A stretch of 64,000 nucleotides of DNA from positions 682,001 through 746,000 of the forward strand of contig NZ_JBHUJX010000025.1 of the NCBI RefSeq assembly GCF_042683745.1. The letters are read 5' to 3'. This DNA is from Pseudoneobacillus sp042683745 (lineage in GTDB: Bacteria > Bacillota > Bacilli > Bacillales > Cytobacillaceae). Numbering within the stretch: position 1 is the first letter of the stretch; each line of letters starts with the position of its first letter. Position numbers and translations under genes: made by a program. The notes beneath the pieces were generated by a model, which did no database searches, was not told the DNA's origin, and was given only the letters and a program-made list of their open reading frames with translations. Of the stretch, positions 8,995-17,988 are shown piece by piece.

Positions 8995-10104
8995 TTATTT
9001 CCTAGCATGCACTTGCGGGATGTAAAGGACTTGCCCTTCATGAACATCCTGGTTAATTTCTAACTGGTTCACCTTTAGTAGATGTTGAACGGATACTTGA
9101 TATCTCTCTGCTAATGTATCAACAGATTCTCCATATTGTACGATACAGACTTTTAATTTTGCTAAATCTTCACTATTTTCTTTTCGGGCTAGAAACTCTG
9201 AAATGGACATACTCTTCTTTTTCGATGACTTTTGTTTTACTGTTTTTTCAATTGGAGGAGATTCAATTTCTTCTTCTACCTCAGGTCCTTCAACATGCAT
9301 TTCTCCGTGAGCCTCTTGATCTACTACATGAGGCTGTTCACTTCGATAAGAAGAAAATGATATATCCGGTGAATCTGGTTGATGGGAAGAAGATTCTACC
9401 AAATTGGGATCACGAAAGAAAACTTCTTCCTTTCTTGCTTCCACTTCAAATGGTTCAAATTCTAACTCATTTTCATGTTCCTCAATAAGTTCTTCTGAAG
9501 ATTCTACATCATCACTGGTTCTAACAAGCTCTTTTAATTCACTTACTTCTACTTCTACTTCTACTTCAACTTCATTTTCATAATCGGAATCAAAGCTTTC
9601 TTCTGAAGGAGAGCGAAGTTTTAACTCCAACGCTTCATCTAATTCTGCTTCAGCTACTTCTTTTTCTTCTACGACTTGATCACCGTAAAGTCCAGTAATG
9701 TTGAGATCTGCAGTTAATTTCAAACAACTTCTTTCTGGCAAAACATAATCAAAGGTTTCAATCTCGACATCAATTTCATTTAAATCACGAATCCTATAGG
9801 TCGGGATCGTAATATCCACTGGAAATTGATGAGCAAATTCGCAAATTCCTTCGTCTCTTTCTACTACTGAATGAACCCACTTTTGAATTGAATCCAAACC
9901 ATCATTTTCTGCAAACCCATTTTGACGTTTATACTCTCCAGTTAATTCGAGTGAGCCACGAATGGTTACATACTGGTCATTTTCTTGAATCGTTATATTA
10001 GGATCAAGTGAAATCGAAACAAGTTCTTCGACTTCCTGTCCTCTTTGAAACCAGACAGACTCTTCTAAAGAAAATCGTAAACACGATTGGCTTTCTTGAG
10101 ACAA
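8995..10104 (-). CDS. spoVID: Stage VI sporulation protein D, coat morphogenesis
   Basis: Needed for encasement of the forespore by coat layers, working with SafA and SpoIVA in the mother cell (known for the family). The N-terminal domain contains the characteristic RFSLEESVWFQRGQEV region. The middle is long, acidic and low-complexity, including an EV dipeptide run (around residues 190-200). The C-terminus is a LysM domain (about 320-366, ending QVLYIPQ). The start is most likely the TTG at 10104, seven bases after AAAGGAGGA, giving 369 aa that begin MSQESQS; the upstream ATG at 10122 overlaps the ribosome-binding site. It follows hemL after a terminator and a repeat copy. Confidence 0.93.
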   Translation of the reverse strand: MSQESQSCLRFSLEESVWFQRGQEVEELVSISLDPNITIQENDQYVTIRGSLELTGEYKRQNGFAENDGLDSIQKWVHSVVERDEGICEFAHQFPVDITIPTYRIRDLNEIDVEIETFDYVLPERSCLKLTADLNITGLYGDQVVEEKEVAEAELDEALELKLRSPSEESFDSDYENEVEVEVEVEVSELKELVRTSDDVESSEELIEEHENELEFEPFEVEARKEEVFFRDPNLVESSSHQPDSPDISFSSYRSEQPHVVDQEAHGEMHVEGPEVEEEIESPPIEKTVKQKSSKKKSMSISEFLARKENSEDLAKLKVCIVQYGESVDTLAERYQVSVQHLLKVNQLEINQDVHEGQVLYIPQVHARK

Positions 10105-10189
10105 AGCGACTCCTCCTTTCATTTCCTATTACATAAATCACCATGTCATTAAACTGTATGACTTATACATGATTTTTATGATTGGACAT

Positions 10190-10216
10190 AAAAAAAAACC
10201 CTCACTAAGTGAGAGT
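10190..10216 (-). terminator. Terminator of the hem operon
   Basis: On the minus strand CTCTCACT pairs with AGTGAGGG and runs straight into a tract of nine Ts. It lies beyond the repeat copy that follows hemL, so the repeat is probably transcribed with the hem operon. Confidence 0.85.
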
Positions 10217-10218
10217 AA

Positions 10219-10347
10219 GAAAAGCGAAAAGCGCTGTGATCAACCCGAACATTTGACTTCGAGATCAACAAGGACGAGACGTCCTGTCGCATTGTCGACA
10301 CTAGTCTTCCTGTACGTCGGGACTAGGACGCTAGCGCTGGACAGTTT
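10219..10347 (+). repeat. Dispersed repeat, copy 2 (internally deleted)
   Basis: Shares the 3' half of copy 1 (GACGTCCTGTCGCATTGTCG and the GCTAGCGCTGGACAG end) and the GAAAAGCG start, but lacks the middle hairpin segment. It lies between the hemL stop and its terminator. Confidence 0.8.
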
Positions 10348-10353
10348 CTGTTA

Positions 10354-11643
10354 TTAACCTTTAATCACCGCAAATGCTTTTTCAATCGCGTGTAATGTTT
10401 TTTGAATATCTTCATCACTATGAGCTGTTGATAGGAATAATCCTTCAAATTGTGATGGCGGCAAGAAAATACCTTGATTGGCCATTTCGCGGTAATAGGT
10501 TGCAAAATAATCTAAATTAGACGTTTTTGCTTTTTCATAATTATATACTTTTTCGTTTGTAAAGAAGAATCCAATCATAGAGCCTGCTCGATTAATGGAA
10601 TGAGGGATGTCATATTTACTTGCTGCAGCTTTTATCCCTTCCTCAAGAATATCTCCTTTTCTTTCAAACTCAGTATAATCTTCCGGAGTCAGTTGCTTTA
10701 AGGTTTCTAACCCTGCAGACATCGCTAGCGGATTACCGGATAATGTACCAGCCTGATAAATTGGTCCACTTGGCGCAATTTTCTCCATAATTTCGGCACG
10801 TCCACCGTAAGCCCCTACAGGTAGTCCACCGCCGATGACTTTCCCTAGGCATGTTATATCTGGGGTGATTCCATAATAACCTTGAGCACAATGATATCCT
10901 ACACGGAAGCCAGTCATGACCTCATCAAAAATCAATAACGCACCGTATTGTTGTGTAATTTCACGAAGCCCTTCTAAAAAACCTGGAAGTGGTGGAACGA
11001 CTCCCATATTACCTGCAACTGGTTCAACGATCAAACCAGCTATATCATCACCATATTGCTCAAAGGCATATTTTAAGCTTTCAAGATCATTATATGGCAC
11101 TGTGATTGTATTTTTAGCGATACCTTCTGGAACACCCGGGCTATCAGGTAATCCTAGTGTAGCAACTCCTGAGCCAGCTTTAATTAGAAGCGAATCACCA
11201 TGCCCATGGTAACAACCTTCAAATTTCACAATTTTGTTTCTTCCTGTATATCCTCTGGCAAGTCGCAAAGCACTCATCGTTGCTTCTGTTCCAGATGAAA
11301 CCATTCGAATCATTTCAATCGATGGGACACGTTCAATAACGAGCTTAGCTAATTCATTTTCAATTAAAGAAGGGGCACCAAAGCTTGTACCTAGTTCAGC
11401 CACTTTTTTAATTGCTTCTACAACTTGATCATTTGTATGTCCTAAAATAAGTGGTCCCCAAGATAATACGTAATCAATATATTCATTGCCATCAATATCA
11501 TAAATTTTCGAACCTTTTCCTCTTGCCATAAAAATCGGATCCATTTTGACTGATTTAAAGGCACGCACTGGACTATTTACCCCACCAGGCATAAGAGTTA
11601 TCGCTTCTTTATAAGCATCAATGGATTGACTGTATGAATTCAT
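10354..11643 (-). CDS. hemL: Glutamate-1-semialdehyde 2,1-aminomutase
   Basis: Converts glutamate-1-semialdehyde to 5-aminolevulinate, using pyridoxal phosphate, in the C5 route to heme. A class III aminotransferase of 429 aa: SSGTEATMSALRLARG binds cofactor phosphate, and the PLP lysine is in CLGKVIGGGLPVGAYGG (around residue 267). It is the last gene of the hemAXCDBL operon, 54 bp after hemB, in the B. subtilis order. Confidence 0.98.
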   Translation of the reverse strand: MNSYSQSIDAYKEAITLMPGGVNSPVRAFKSVKMDPIFMARGKGSKIYDIDGNEYIDYVLSWGPLILGHTNDQVVEAIKKVAELGTSFGAPSLIENELAKLVIERVPSIEMIRMVSSGTEATMSALRLARGYTGRNKIVKFEGCYHGHGDSLLIKAGSGVATLGLPDSPGVPEGIAKNTITVPYNDLESLKYAFEQYGDDIAGLIVEPVAGNMGVVPPLPGFLEGLREITQQYGALLIFDEVMTGFRVGYHCAQGYYGITPDITCLGKVIGGGLPVGAYGGRAEIMEKIAPSGPIYQAGTLSGNPLAMSAGLETLKQLTPEDYTEFERKGDILEEGIKAAASKYDIPHSINRAGSMIGFFFTNEKVYNYEKAKTSNLDYFATYYREMANQGIFLPPSQFEGLFLSTAHSDEDIQKTLHAIEKAFAVIKG

Positions 11644-11697
11644 AAAATAGAATCCTCATTTCCTAATGATTTTTCCTTACAATTGGCTATTCTAATT

Positions 11698-12672
11698 CTA
11701 AGCTTGTAACCAACGGGCAACGTCTTTAGCAAAATATGTAATAATTAAATCTGCTCCTGCTCGCTTCATACCAGTAAGCATTTCCATCACAATCTTTTGT
11801 TCATCTATCCATCCGTTAATTGCAGCAGCTTTAACCATTGAATATTCCCCACTTACATTATAAATCACAACGGGTAGGTTAAAGTTGTTCTTCACGTCAC
11901 GAACGATATCTAAATATGGTAAACCAGGCTTGACTATTAAGAAGTCCGCACCTTCTAATACATCAGATTCTGCTTCTCTTAGAGCCTCTAGGCGGTTAGC
12001 AGGATCCATTTGATATGCTTTGCGATCACCGAATTGAGGGGTGCTCTCAGCTGCATCACGGAATGGTCCGTAGAATGCAGATGCATATTTCACTGCATAG
12101 GACATGATTGGAATATCTTCAAATCCAGCCTCATCAAGTCCTTTTCGGATGGCAGCAACAAACCCATCCATCATATTTGAAGGGGCAATTATATCAGCAC
12201 CTGCTTTAGCTTGACTTACAGCTGTCTGAACGAGTAATTGTAATGATGGATCGTTTAATACCTTCCCGTTTTCAATCACACCGCAATGGCCATGACTTGT
12301 ATATTCACAAAGACACGTATCTGCCACAACGATCATTTCAGGAAATCTTTCCTTCACAAAACGTGTAGCCTCTTGAACGATACCGTGATCATGGTATGCG
12401 CCTTGTCCGCATTCATCTTTCTCATTAGGAACTCCAAATAGTAGAATGGATTTAATTCCCAATGAAATAATCTCTTCCATTTCTGTTTGGAGATTGTCTA
12501 ACGATAATTGAAAAACTCCTGGCATCGATTTAACTTCAGTTCGTTTATTTTCACCTTCTACGATAAAAAGAGGATAGATAAAATCCTCCACTCGAAGATG
12601 ATTTTCCCTTACAAGTGAACGCATATTTTCAGAACTTCTTAATCGACGGTGTCGATGAAAATTTAATTCCAT
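11698..12672 (-). CDS. hemB: Porphobilinogen synthase (ALA dehydratase)
   Basis: Condenses two 5-aminolevulinate molecules to porphobilinogen. The 324-aa product has the two active-site lysines in SYAVKYAS (around 197) and FLIVKPGLPY (around 247), and a zinc-type cysteine cluster DTCLCEYTSHGHCG, which suggests a zinc-dependent rather than purely magnesium-dependent enzyme. The start is preceded by a good SD (TAGGAGGAAA), and hemB follows hemD by 12 bp. Confidence 0.97.
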   Translation of the reverse strand: MELNFHRHRRLRSSENMRSLVRENHLRVEDFIYPLFIVEGENKRTEVKSMPGVFQLSLDNLQTEMEEIISLGIKSILLFGVPNEKDECGQGAYHDHGIVQEATRFVKERFPEMIVVADTCLCEYTSHGHCGVIENGKVLNDPSLQLLVQTAVSQAKAGADIIAPSNMMDGFVAAIRKGLDEAGFEDIPIMSYAVKYASAFYGPFRDAAESTPQFGDRKAYQMDPANRLEALREAESDVLEGADFLIVKPGLPYLDIVRDVKNNFNLPVVIYNVSGEYSMVKAAAINGWIDEQKIVMEMLTGMKRAGADLIITYFAKDVARWLQA

Positions 12673-12684
12673 AATTATTTCCTC

Positions 12685-13464
12685 CTAATTTTGAGCTTGT
12701 ATATAAAGGATAACATCTTTCAGCATATTTTCCACAGTATACGTTTCGGGACTGACATCAACCTTCCACCCAAGGGACTCAATTTTCTCCTTTGTCACAG
12801 GTCCGATACAAGCAATCAAACAATGTTCAATATTTCTTTGCAGACCGTTCCCAAGGATGACTTCCATAAAATGATCAAATGTGGATGGACTCGTAAAGGT
12901 TAAAATATCTAATTGCCTATTTGTGATAGCTTCTTTTAAGTGTAATTTACTTTCCTCAGGTAAATAAGTTTCGTAAATGATAATTTCGTCAACCAATGCT
13001 CCTGCATTTATTAATGACTTGGCGATATAATCTCTGGATAAATTCCCTTTTGGAATTAATACCTTCATCCCTTTTTTTACATATGGACGAAACTCACGAG
13101 CAAAACCTTCAGCAACATACTCATTGGGGATAAATTGAACCCCGTATCCTTTCTCTCTCAGAACATTTGCCGTCTTTTCTCCGATAACTGCAACTTGAGG
13201 AATTGCTGCAGGTGTTTTTTTAAAAAAGGAAAAAAAGGTCTCAACAGTCACATTACTCGTAAAAATGATCCAATCATAAGTATGTAAATTATTAAACATT
13301 GCTACGATTTCTTTTGAGGATTGAATCGGTCGAAAGGCAATAAGAGGGATTTCCATTGGAACTCCCCCATATTGTTCTACTAAAGTCGAAAATGCTTCTG
13401 CCTCTTTTTTTCCACGAGGTACAAGAACTGTCTTACCTTTGAGTGGAAGTAAAGACTGATTCAT
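12685..13464 (-). CDS. hemD: Uroporphyrinogen-III synthase
   Basis: Cyclises hydroxymethylbilane with inversion of ring D to give uroporphyrinogen III. The family diverges fast, but the 259-aa length, the WIIFTSNVTVETFF and LTFTSPSTFDHFM segments and the place between hemC and hemB identify it. Its ATG overlaps the hemC stop (TAATG), indicating translational coupling. Confidence 0.94.
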   Translation of the reverse strand: MNQSLLPLKGKTVLVPRGKKEAEAFSTLVEQYGGVPMEIPLIAFRPIQSSKEIVAMFNNLHTYDWIIFTSNVTVETFFSFFKKTPAAIPQVAVIGEKTANVLREKGYGVQFIPNEYVAEGFAREFRPYVKKGMKVLIPKGNLSRDYIAKSLINAGALVDEIIIYETYLPEESKLHLKEAITNRQLDILTFTSPSTFDHFMEVILGNGLQRNIEHCLIACIGPVTKEKIESLGWKVDVSPETYTVENMLKDVILYIQAQN

Positions 13465-14396
13465 TATTGATCAAGCTCAGCTTTCACATTATCAATTAAT
13501 TCTTTTCCGCCTCTTTCAATCAGCTTGTTAGCCGCTAGCTTACCAAGATGCTCTGGATCTGTCCCTTTTACCTCTTCCTTATAGATGATTTCCCCATCTG
13601 GAGAAGCAACTAGAACTGTTAACACGATCTCTTTTTCTTCGTTTACAAATGCATAACCAGCAATCGGTACTTGGCATCCACCTTCCATTTTATTCAAGAA
13701 GGAGCGCTCCGCTCGTACCGCTACATCTGTATTTTCACATGTAAACTTAGCTAATAAGTCAAGAAGCTCTTTGTCATCCTCACGACACTCAAGGGACAAT
13801 GCTCCTTGTCCAACAGCAGGTAAACATATTTCTGTTGATAAAAACTGGCTAATGACATCCTTAGCCCAACCCATTCGGAAGAGACCAGCAGCTGCTAAAA
13901 TAATGGCATCATATTCGTCTGTTTCAAGCTTCGCTAATCTTGTATCAATATTTCCGCGAATCCATTTTATTTCAAGATCAGGTCTTTCCACTAAAAGCTG
14001 TGCAGCACGTCTTAAGCTGCTTGTTCCTATGATGGAACCAGGTTTTAAATCCTCTAGCTGTACATGTCCCTTAGAAATCAATACATCACGATGGTCTTCT
14101 CTTTCTGGTATACTACCAATTGTTAACCCCTCAGGTAAAATAGCAGGCATATCTTTCATACTATGAACAGCCATATCGATTTCTTTATTTAACATTGCTT
14201 GTTCAATTTCTTTTACAAAAAGACCCTTTCCACCCACTTTAGATAAGGTAACATCTAAAATTTGATCCCCTTTTGTGACAATTTCTTTTACCTCAAACTC
14301 AAATGGAGCGCCGAGTTTTTTCAATTGTTCAATGACCCAATTTGTTTGTGTTAAAGCTAATTTACTTTTTCTTGAACCAACAATAATTTTTCTCAT
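13464..14396 (-). CDS. hemC: Porphobilinogen deaminase (hydroxymethylbilane synthase)
   Basis: Joins four porphobilinogens into hydroxymethylbilane on a dipyrromethane cofactor. The 310-aa protein has the N-terminal GSRKSKLALTQTNWV motif, IRGNIDTRLAKL, and the cofactor-binding cysteine in EGGCQVPIAGYA (around residue 241). It lies 17 bp after hemX and overlaps hemD by one base. Confidence 0.97.
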   Translation of the reverse strand: MRKIIVGSRKSKLALTQTNWVIEQLKKLGAPFEFEVKEIVTKGDQILDVTLSKVGGKGLFVKEIEQAMLNKEIDMAVHSMKDMPAILPEGLTIGSIPEREDHRDVLISKGHVQLEDLKPGSIIGTSSLRRAAQLLVERPDLEIKWIRGNIDTRLAKLETDEYDAIILAAAGLFRMGWAKDVISQFLSTEICLPAVGQGALSLECREDDKELLDLLAKFTCENTDVAVRAERSFLNKMEGGCQVPIAGYAFVNEEKEIVLTVLVASPDGEIIYKEEVKGTDPEHLGKLAANKLIERGGKELIDNVKAELDQ

Positions 14397-14413
14397 AGAA
14401 GCCTCCTAATTAT

Positions 14414-15247
14414 TTACGAGTTCCAAAAATGGAAGGATGATAATTGTCCAAAAAGGAAAAAGTTGATTAATACGATTAAAAAAGAAGCAATATTCCAAAG
14501 GGCAAGTTTTTTTGCTGATAACCCTTTTCTTGTTTTTAAATAGAGCAGTACACCGTATACGGCAAGTACACTGAAAGATCCAAGCACCTTTGGATCATAC
14601 CATTTCATATCTGGTACCTTCAAAAAAGCCCATTGAGTTCCTAATATCAAACTAAGAATTAACATCGGTACCCCTATAATATTTAAAACATATGAAAAAT
14701 GCTCAAGCATAGAAAGATCTGAAATTCGAACTAAGGTCTTCCCCCATTTTTTCCTTTTTAATAAATCATATTGAATCAAATAGAGTAAAGAAAAGACAAA
14801 AGAGAGTGAGAATGCTCCATATGACAGTATAGCCATTGTGATATGAATTAATAGCAATTCAGAAACTAATTGCTGCCCCATAATAATAGAATCAAATTGC
14901 ATTGGAGCGAATGTATGTATTGCCATAATTCCAAATCCTAAAATATTCGTAAAAAAAACAATAAAGTCAACTCTTAACAGTCGATTAATGATTAATGACA
15001 AAGTAACTAATACCCAAGCATAAAAATATAGTCCTTCAAATATCGTTAAGACTGGGAACCTTCCTGTCTTCATCATGTATAAAATTAAAAAGATAGATTG
15101 TAAAACCCAAACAAATGCAAGTAACCAGAAGGCACACCGATTTGCCTTCCGGTTCTGATGAAGAAAATCCACAAAATATAGAAGAACGCTAATCGCATAT
15201 AAAATAACGGTTAATTCATGAAGCCTAGTAAAATAAATATCAAACAT
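14414..15247 (-). CDS. hemX: HemX membrane protein of the heme operon
   Basis: A membrane protein with about eight hydrophobic segments, of the cytochrome-c-assembly (CcsA/HemX) type. In B. subtilis HemX lowers the level of HemA (established there; the mechanism here is inferred). The 277-aa length and position between hemA (15 bp upstream) and hemC match. Conserved features include IHTFAPMQFDS and LGTQWAFLKVPDMKWYDPK. Confidence 0.92.
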   Translation of the reverse strand: MFDIYFTRLHELTVILYAISVLLYFVDFLHQNRKANRCAFWLLAFVWVLQSIFLILYMMKTGRFPVLTIFEGLYFYAWVLVTLSLIINRLLRVDFIVFFTNILGFGIMAIHTFAPMQFDSIIMGQQLVSELLLIHITMAILSYGAFSLSFVFSLLYLIQYDLLKRKKWGKTLVRISDLSMLEHFSYVLNIIGVPMLILSLILGTQWAFLKVPDMKWYDPKVLGSFSVLAVYGVLLYLKTRKGLSAKKLALWNIASFLIVLINFFLFGQLSSFHFWNS

Positions 15248-15262
15248 AGCTGAAACCTCTCA

Positions 15263-16609
15263 CTATGACTGTAAGGAAGCATGGGTTAATTGGACCATTG
15301 CTTTAGAGGTCTCGGTTGATTTAGTCTCCTGCTGGGCCTTTACATGTTCTTCAATATTAAATATTTTTACAAATAAGTCCAATGCTTGATCCGCATTCTT
15401 TTGCGAGGATAATTCCTTTGCCTGTAGAATCGGATCTTTTAATAATTGATTAATAATGCTTTTCGTATGTTTATTTAATATTTTCTTTTCACGGTCAGTT
15501 AAGTCTGGAAGCTTTCGTTCGATACTTTCCATCGTTTCAGCTTGAATAGATAAAGCTTTGTCTCTTAATGCCGATATAATTGGAACAACACCTAACATAT
15601 TTAGCCATTGTTTAAAATCAACTATTTCTGCTTCTATTAAAAGTTCAATTTTTTCAGCGGCTTTTTTTCGTTCTTTCAAGTTCGCTTCTACAATACCTTC
15701 TAAATCGTCGATATCATATAAGAAAACATTTTCAAGATCAGCAAGTTTCGGATCAAGGTCACGTGGTACAGCTATATCTACCATAAACAACGGCTTTCCT
15801 TTGCGCATTCGTTCAACGTTAACCATCATTTCTTTCGTAATAACAAAATCTTTCGAACCTGTTGAACTAATTAAAATATCAGCTTCAATAAGGGCGCATT
15901 GTAATTCCTGTAGTGATTTAGCCGTTCCATTAAAACGACTTGCTAGATTTTGAGCTTTTTCAAATGTACGGTTAATGACTGTCACTTTACTTACACCATT
16001 TGAATGTAAATTTTGAATAGCAAGCTCGCCCATTTTTCCTGCACCTAAAATTAAAACATGCTTATTTTGTAACGAACCGAAAATTTTCTTAGATAACTCA
16101 ACGGCAGCATAGCTGATTGACACAGCATTTGCTCCAATATCTGTTTCGGAATGTGCCCTTTTCGCAAGGGTTACAGCCTGTTTAAATAATTGGTTAAATA
16201 CAGTTCCAGTCGTATTCTCTTCTTGACCTAAAAGAAAACTTGTTCGGACTTGTCCTAATATTTGTGTTTCACCGAGAACCATCGAATTTAAACCACAAGC
16301 AACATGGAATAGATGGTTGATGGCACCTTCTTGTTCATAAATAAAAAGGTATGGAACAAATTCATCTGTTTCCATCTGGAACCAGTCTGAGAGAAATTCC
16401 TTTATATAGTACCGGCCAGTGTGCAACTGATCCACAACCGCATAAATTTCCGTTCGATTACATGTTGAAATGATGACATTCTCAAGGATACTCTTTCTCG
16501 TCTGTAGCCTCTTCATGGCATCACCTAAAGTATCTGGATTAAAGGTTAACCGCTCGCGAATTTCGACAGGGGCAGTTTTATAGTTTATTCCAACAACTAA
16601 AATATGCAT
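15263..16609 (-). CDS. hemA: Glutamyl-tRNA reductase
   Basis: Reduces glutamyl-tRNA with NADPH to glutamate-1-semialdehyde, the first committed step of heme synthesis. The catalytic cysteine is Cys50 in STCNRTEIYAV; the NADPH-binding LILGAGKMGELA follows in the middle, and a C-terminal helical dimerisation domain completes 448 aa. First gene of hemAXCDBL. A Per-box-like sequence lies about 115 bp upstream, which suggests PerR control as in B. subtilis. Confidence 0.98.
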   Translation of the reverse strand: MHILVVGINYKTAPVEIRERLTFNPDTLGDAMKRLQTRKSILENVIISTCNRTEIYAVVDQLHTGRYYIKEFLSDWFQMETDEFVPYLFIYEQEGAINHLFHVACGLNSMVLGETQILGQVRTSFLLGQEENTTGTVFNQLFKQAVTLAKRAHSETDIGANAVSISYAAVELSKKIFGSLQNKHVLILGAGKMGELAIQNLHSNGVSKVTVINRTFEKAQNLASRFNGTAKSLQELQCALIEADILISSTGSKDFVITKEMMVNVERMRKGKPLFMVDIAVPRDLDPKLADLENVFLYDIDDLEGIVEANLKERKKAAEKIELLIEAEIVDFKQWLNMLGVVPIISALRDKALSIQAETMESIERKLPDLTDREKKILNKHTKSIINQLLKDPILQAKELSSQKNADQALDLFVKIFNIEEHVKAQQETKSTETSKAMVQLTHASLQS

Positions 16610-16724
16610 TTTTTAAGAACACCCCATCTTTCGTACAATGACTTAAATAATTTTGTAGATATATGACAAATTACTTTTCTGCGAATAATGTGAAAATAAT
16701 GGTAAACCTATGGTATGATAAAAG

Positions 16725-16739
16725 AAATAATAATTACAA
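16725..16739 (-). promoter_or_regulatory. Per-box-like operator upstream of hemA
   Basis: The minus strand reads TTGTAATTATTATTT, matching the PerR consensus TTATAATnATTATAA at 11 of 14 defined positions. A possible -35/-10 pair (TTGTAA, 18 bp, TACCAT) overlaps it, directed toward hemA. In such AT-rich DNA a chance match is possible. Confidence 0.45.
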
Positions 16740-16873
16740 TTAATATTGTATACTTATTATCGCCTATTTAGGATTATTTAACTAGATAATTCACAAAATC
16801 GACAAATTCCTTCCTTATGTACAGTACCAAAAAAACATAAGAGATTCAAGTAAACAACGGAAGTGAAAGTATT

Positions 16874-17374
16874 ATGAAAAATCAACGCATTTTTCCTGGT
16901 ATGATATTAATAGGATTTGGTGCATATTTCTATCTTCAACAATCACAAATTACTTTATTTAAAGAATTTTATACATGGCCAACATTATTGATTATCGTCG
17001 GAATCGCTTTTCTAGGACAGGCATATATAGCGAAAGATTACGACGGAATTTTACCTGGCACGATTTTACTCGGCTTCGGAGTCCATTTTCATGTCGTTCA
17101 TAAGCTTGCTATATGGCCAGACCATATTGGTACATTTATTTTAATCATTGCACTTGGATTTTTACTTCGCTATCAAAAGCTTGGGGTTGGTTTATTTCAA
17201 GGGTTGCTCTTTCTAGCACTTGCAGGACTTCTCTTATTTTATGATAAAATTGTTAGCTGGATAGGTGTACTAGAAAATAGAGTAACAGTAGCTTGGAAAT
17301 TCTGGCCCGCTGTATTAATTCTCATCGGAATTTATTTACTTTTAAAGAAAGAAACGAAGAAGAGACAGCGGTAA
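16874..17374 (+). CDS. ysxD: Membrane protein with LiaI-LiaF-like segments (YsxD position)
   Basis: Unknown function. The 166-aa product has about five hydrophobic segments, paired around charged hinges (IFPGMILIGFGAYFYL repeated in style by LPGTILLGFGVHFHV), the pattern of LiaI/LiaF-type transmembrane domains. It ends in a basic tail. B. subtilis ysxD, of about the same length, occupies the spot between hemA and ysxC, so I use that symbol on position and size; here it is transcribed opposite to both. GGAAGTGA precedes the ATG and a clear terminator follows the stop. Confidence 0.65.
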   Translation: MKNQRIFPGMILIGFGAYFYLQQSQITLFKEFYTWPTLLIIVGIAFLGQAYIAKDYDGILPGTILLGFGVHFHVVHKLAIWPDHIGTFILIIALGFLLRYQKLGVGLFQGLLFLALAGLLLFYDKIVSWIGVLENRVTVAWKFWPAVLILIGIYLLLKKETKKRQR

Positions 17375-17391
17375 ACGCTGTCTCTTTTTCT
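17362..17391 (+). terminator. Terminator of ysxD
   Basis: GAGACAGCG pairs with CGCTGTCTC around a 5-nt loop, followed by five Ts. Confidence 0.85.
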
Positions 17392-17406
17392 TATTCCTTT
17401 ATTTCC

Positions 17407-17988
17407 CTACATATATTCCCCAATTATTTTCCAAACTTCATCTTTACCTAAACCTGTTTCAGATGAAAAGAGGACGATGTGGTCATTTGGATCTATGTCT
17501 AATGATTCTTTGGTGATTTTCAAATGTTTTTGCCACTTTCCCTTTGGAATTTTATCTGCTTTTGTTGCGATAATGATACACGGGATTTCGTAATGTTTTA
17601 AAAAGTCATACATCATTCGATCATCTGCAGTAGGTGGATGTCGTAAATCTACAATTAAAACGACTGCTTTCAGTTGTTCTCTTTTGGTAAAGTACGTTTC
17701 AATCATTCTACCCCAAGCTGCACGTTCTGACTTTGAAACCTTAGCATAACCATATCCTGGTACATCAACAAAATGTAATACTTCATTAATAATATAAAAA
17801 TTTAATGTTTGTGTTTTTCCTGGTTTGGATGAAATTCTTGCCAATCCTTTTCGATTAAGCATTTTATTGATAAAGGATGATTTGCCTACATTCGATCTGC
17901 CTGCTAGTGCAAATTCCGGTATCGTTGTATCCGGATACTGTTCTGGCTTAACAGCACTAATGACAATCTCTGAACTAGTTACTTTCAT
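17407..17988 (-). CDS. engB: Ribosome biogenesis GTPase YsxC/EngB
   Basis: An essential GTPase in late assembly of the 50S subunit. G1 is GRSNVGKSS (residues 30-38), G3 is DVPGYG, G4 is TKADKIPKGK, and G2-like threonines lie in KPGKTQTLNF. 193 aa, usual for the family. Its start overlaps the end of lonA by 14 bp, so the two are translationally linked in one operon, as in B. subtilis (lonA-ysxC). Confidence 0.97.
   Translation of the reverse strand: MKVTSSEIVISAVKPEQYPDTTIPEFALAGRSNVGKSSFINKMLNRKGLARISSKPGKTQTLNFYIINEVLHFVDVPGYGYAKVSKSERAAWGRMIETYFTKREQLKAVVLIVDLRHPPTADDRMMYDFLKHYEIPCIIIATKADKIPKGKWQKHLKITKESLDIDPNDHIVLFSSETGLGKDEVWKIIGEYM

Noticed and set aside
9530..9580. Repeated ACTTCT-type triplets as a possible CRISPR-like or tandem array.
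   Set aside because: They encode the acidic EV-repeat of SpoVID in frame; no spacers. No CRISPR array was seen anywhere in the window.
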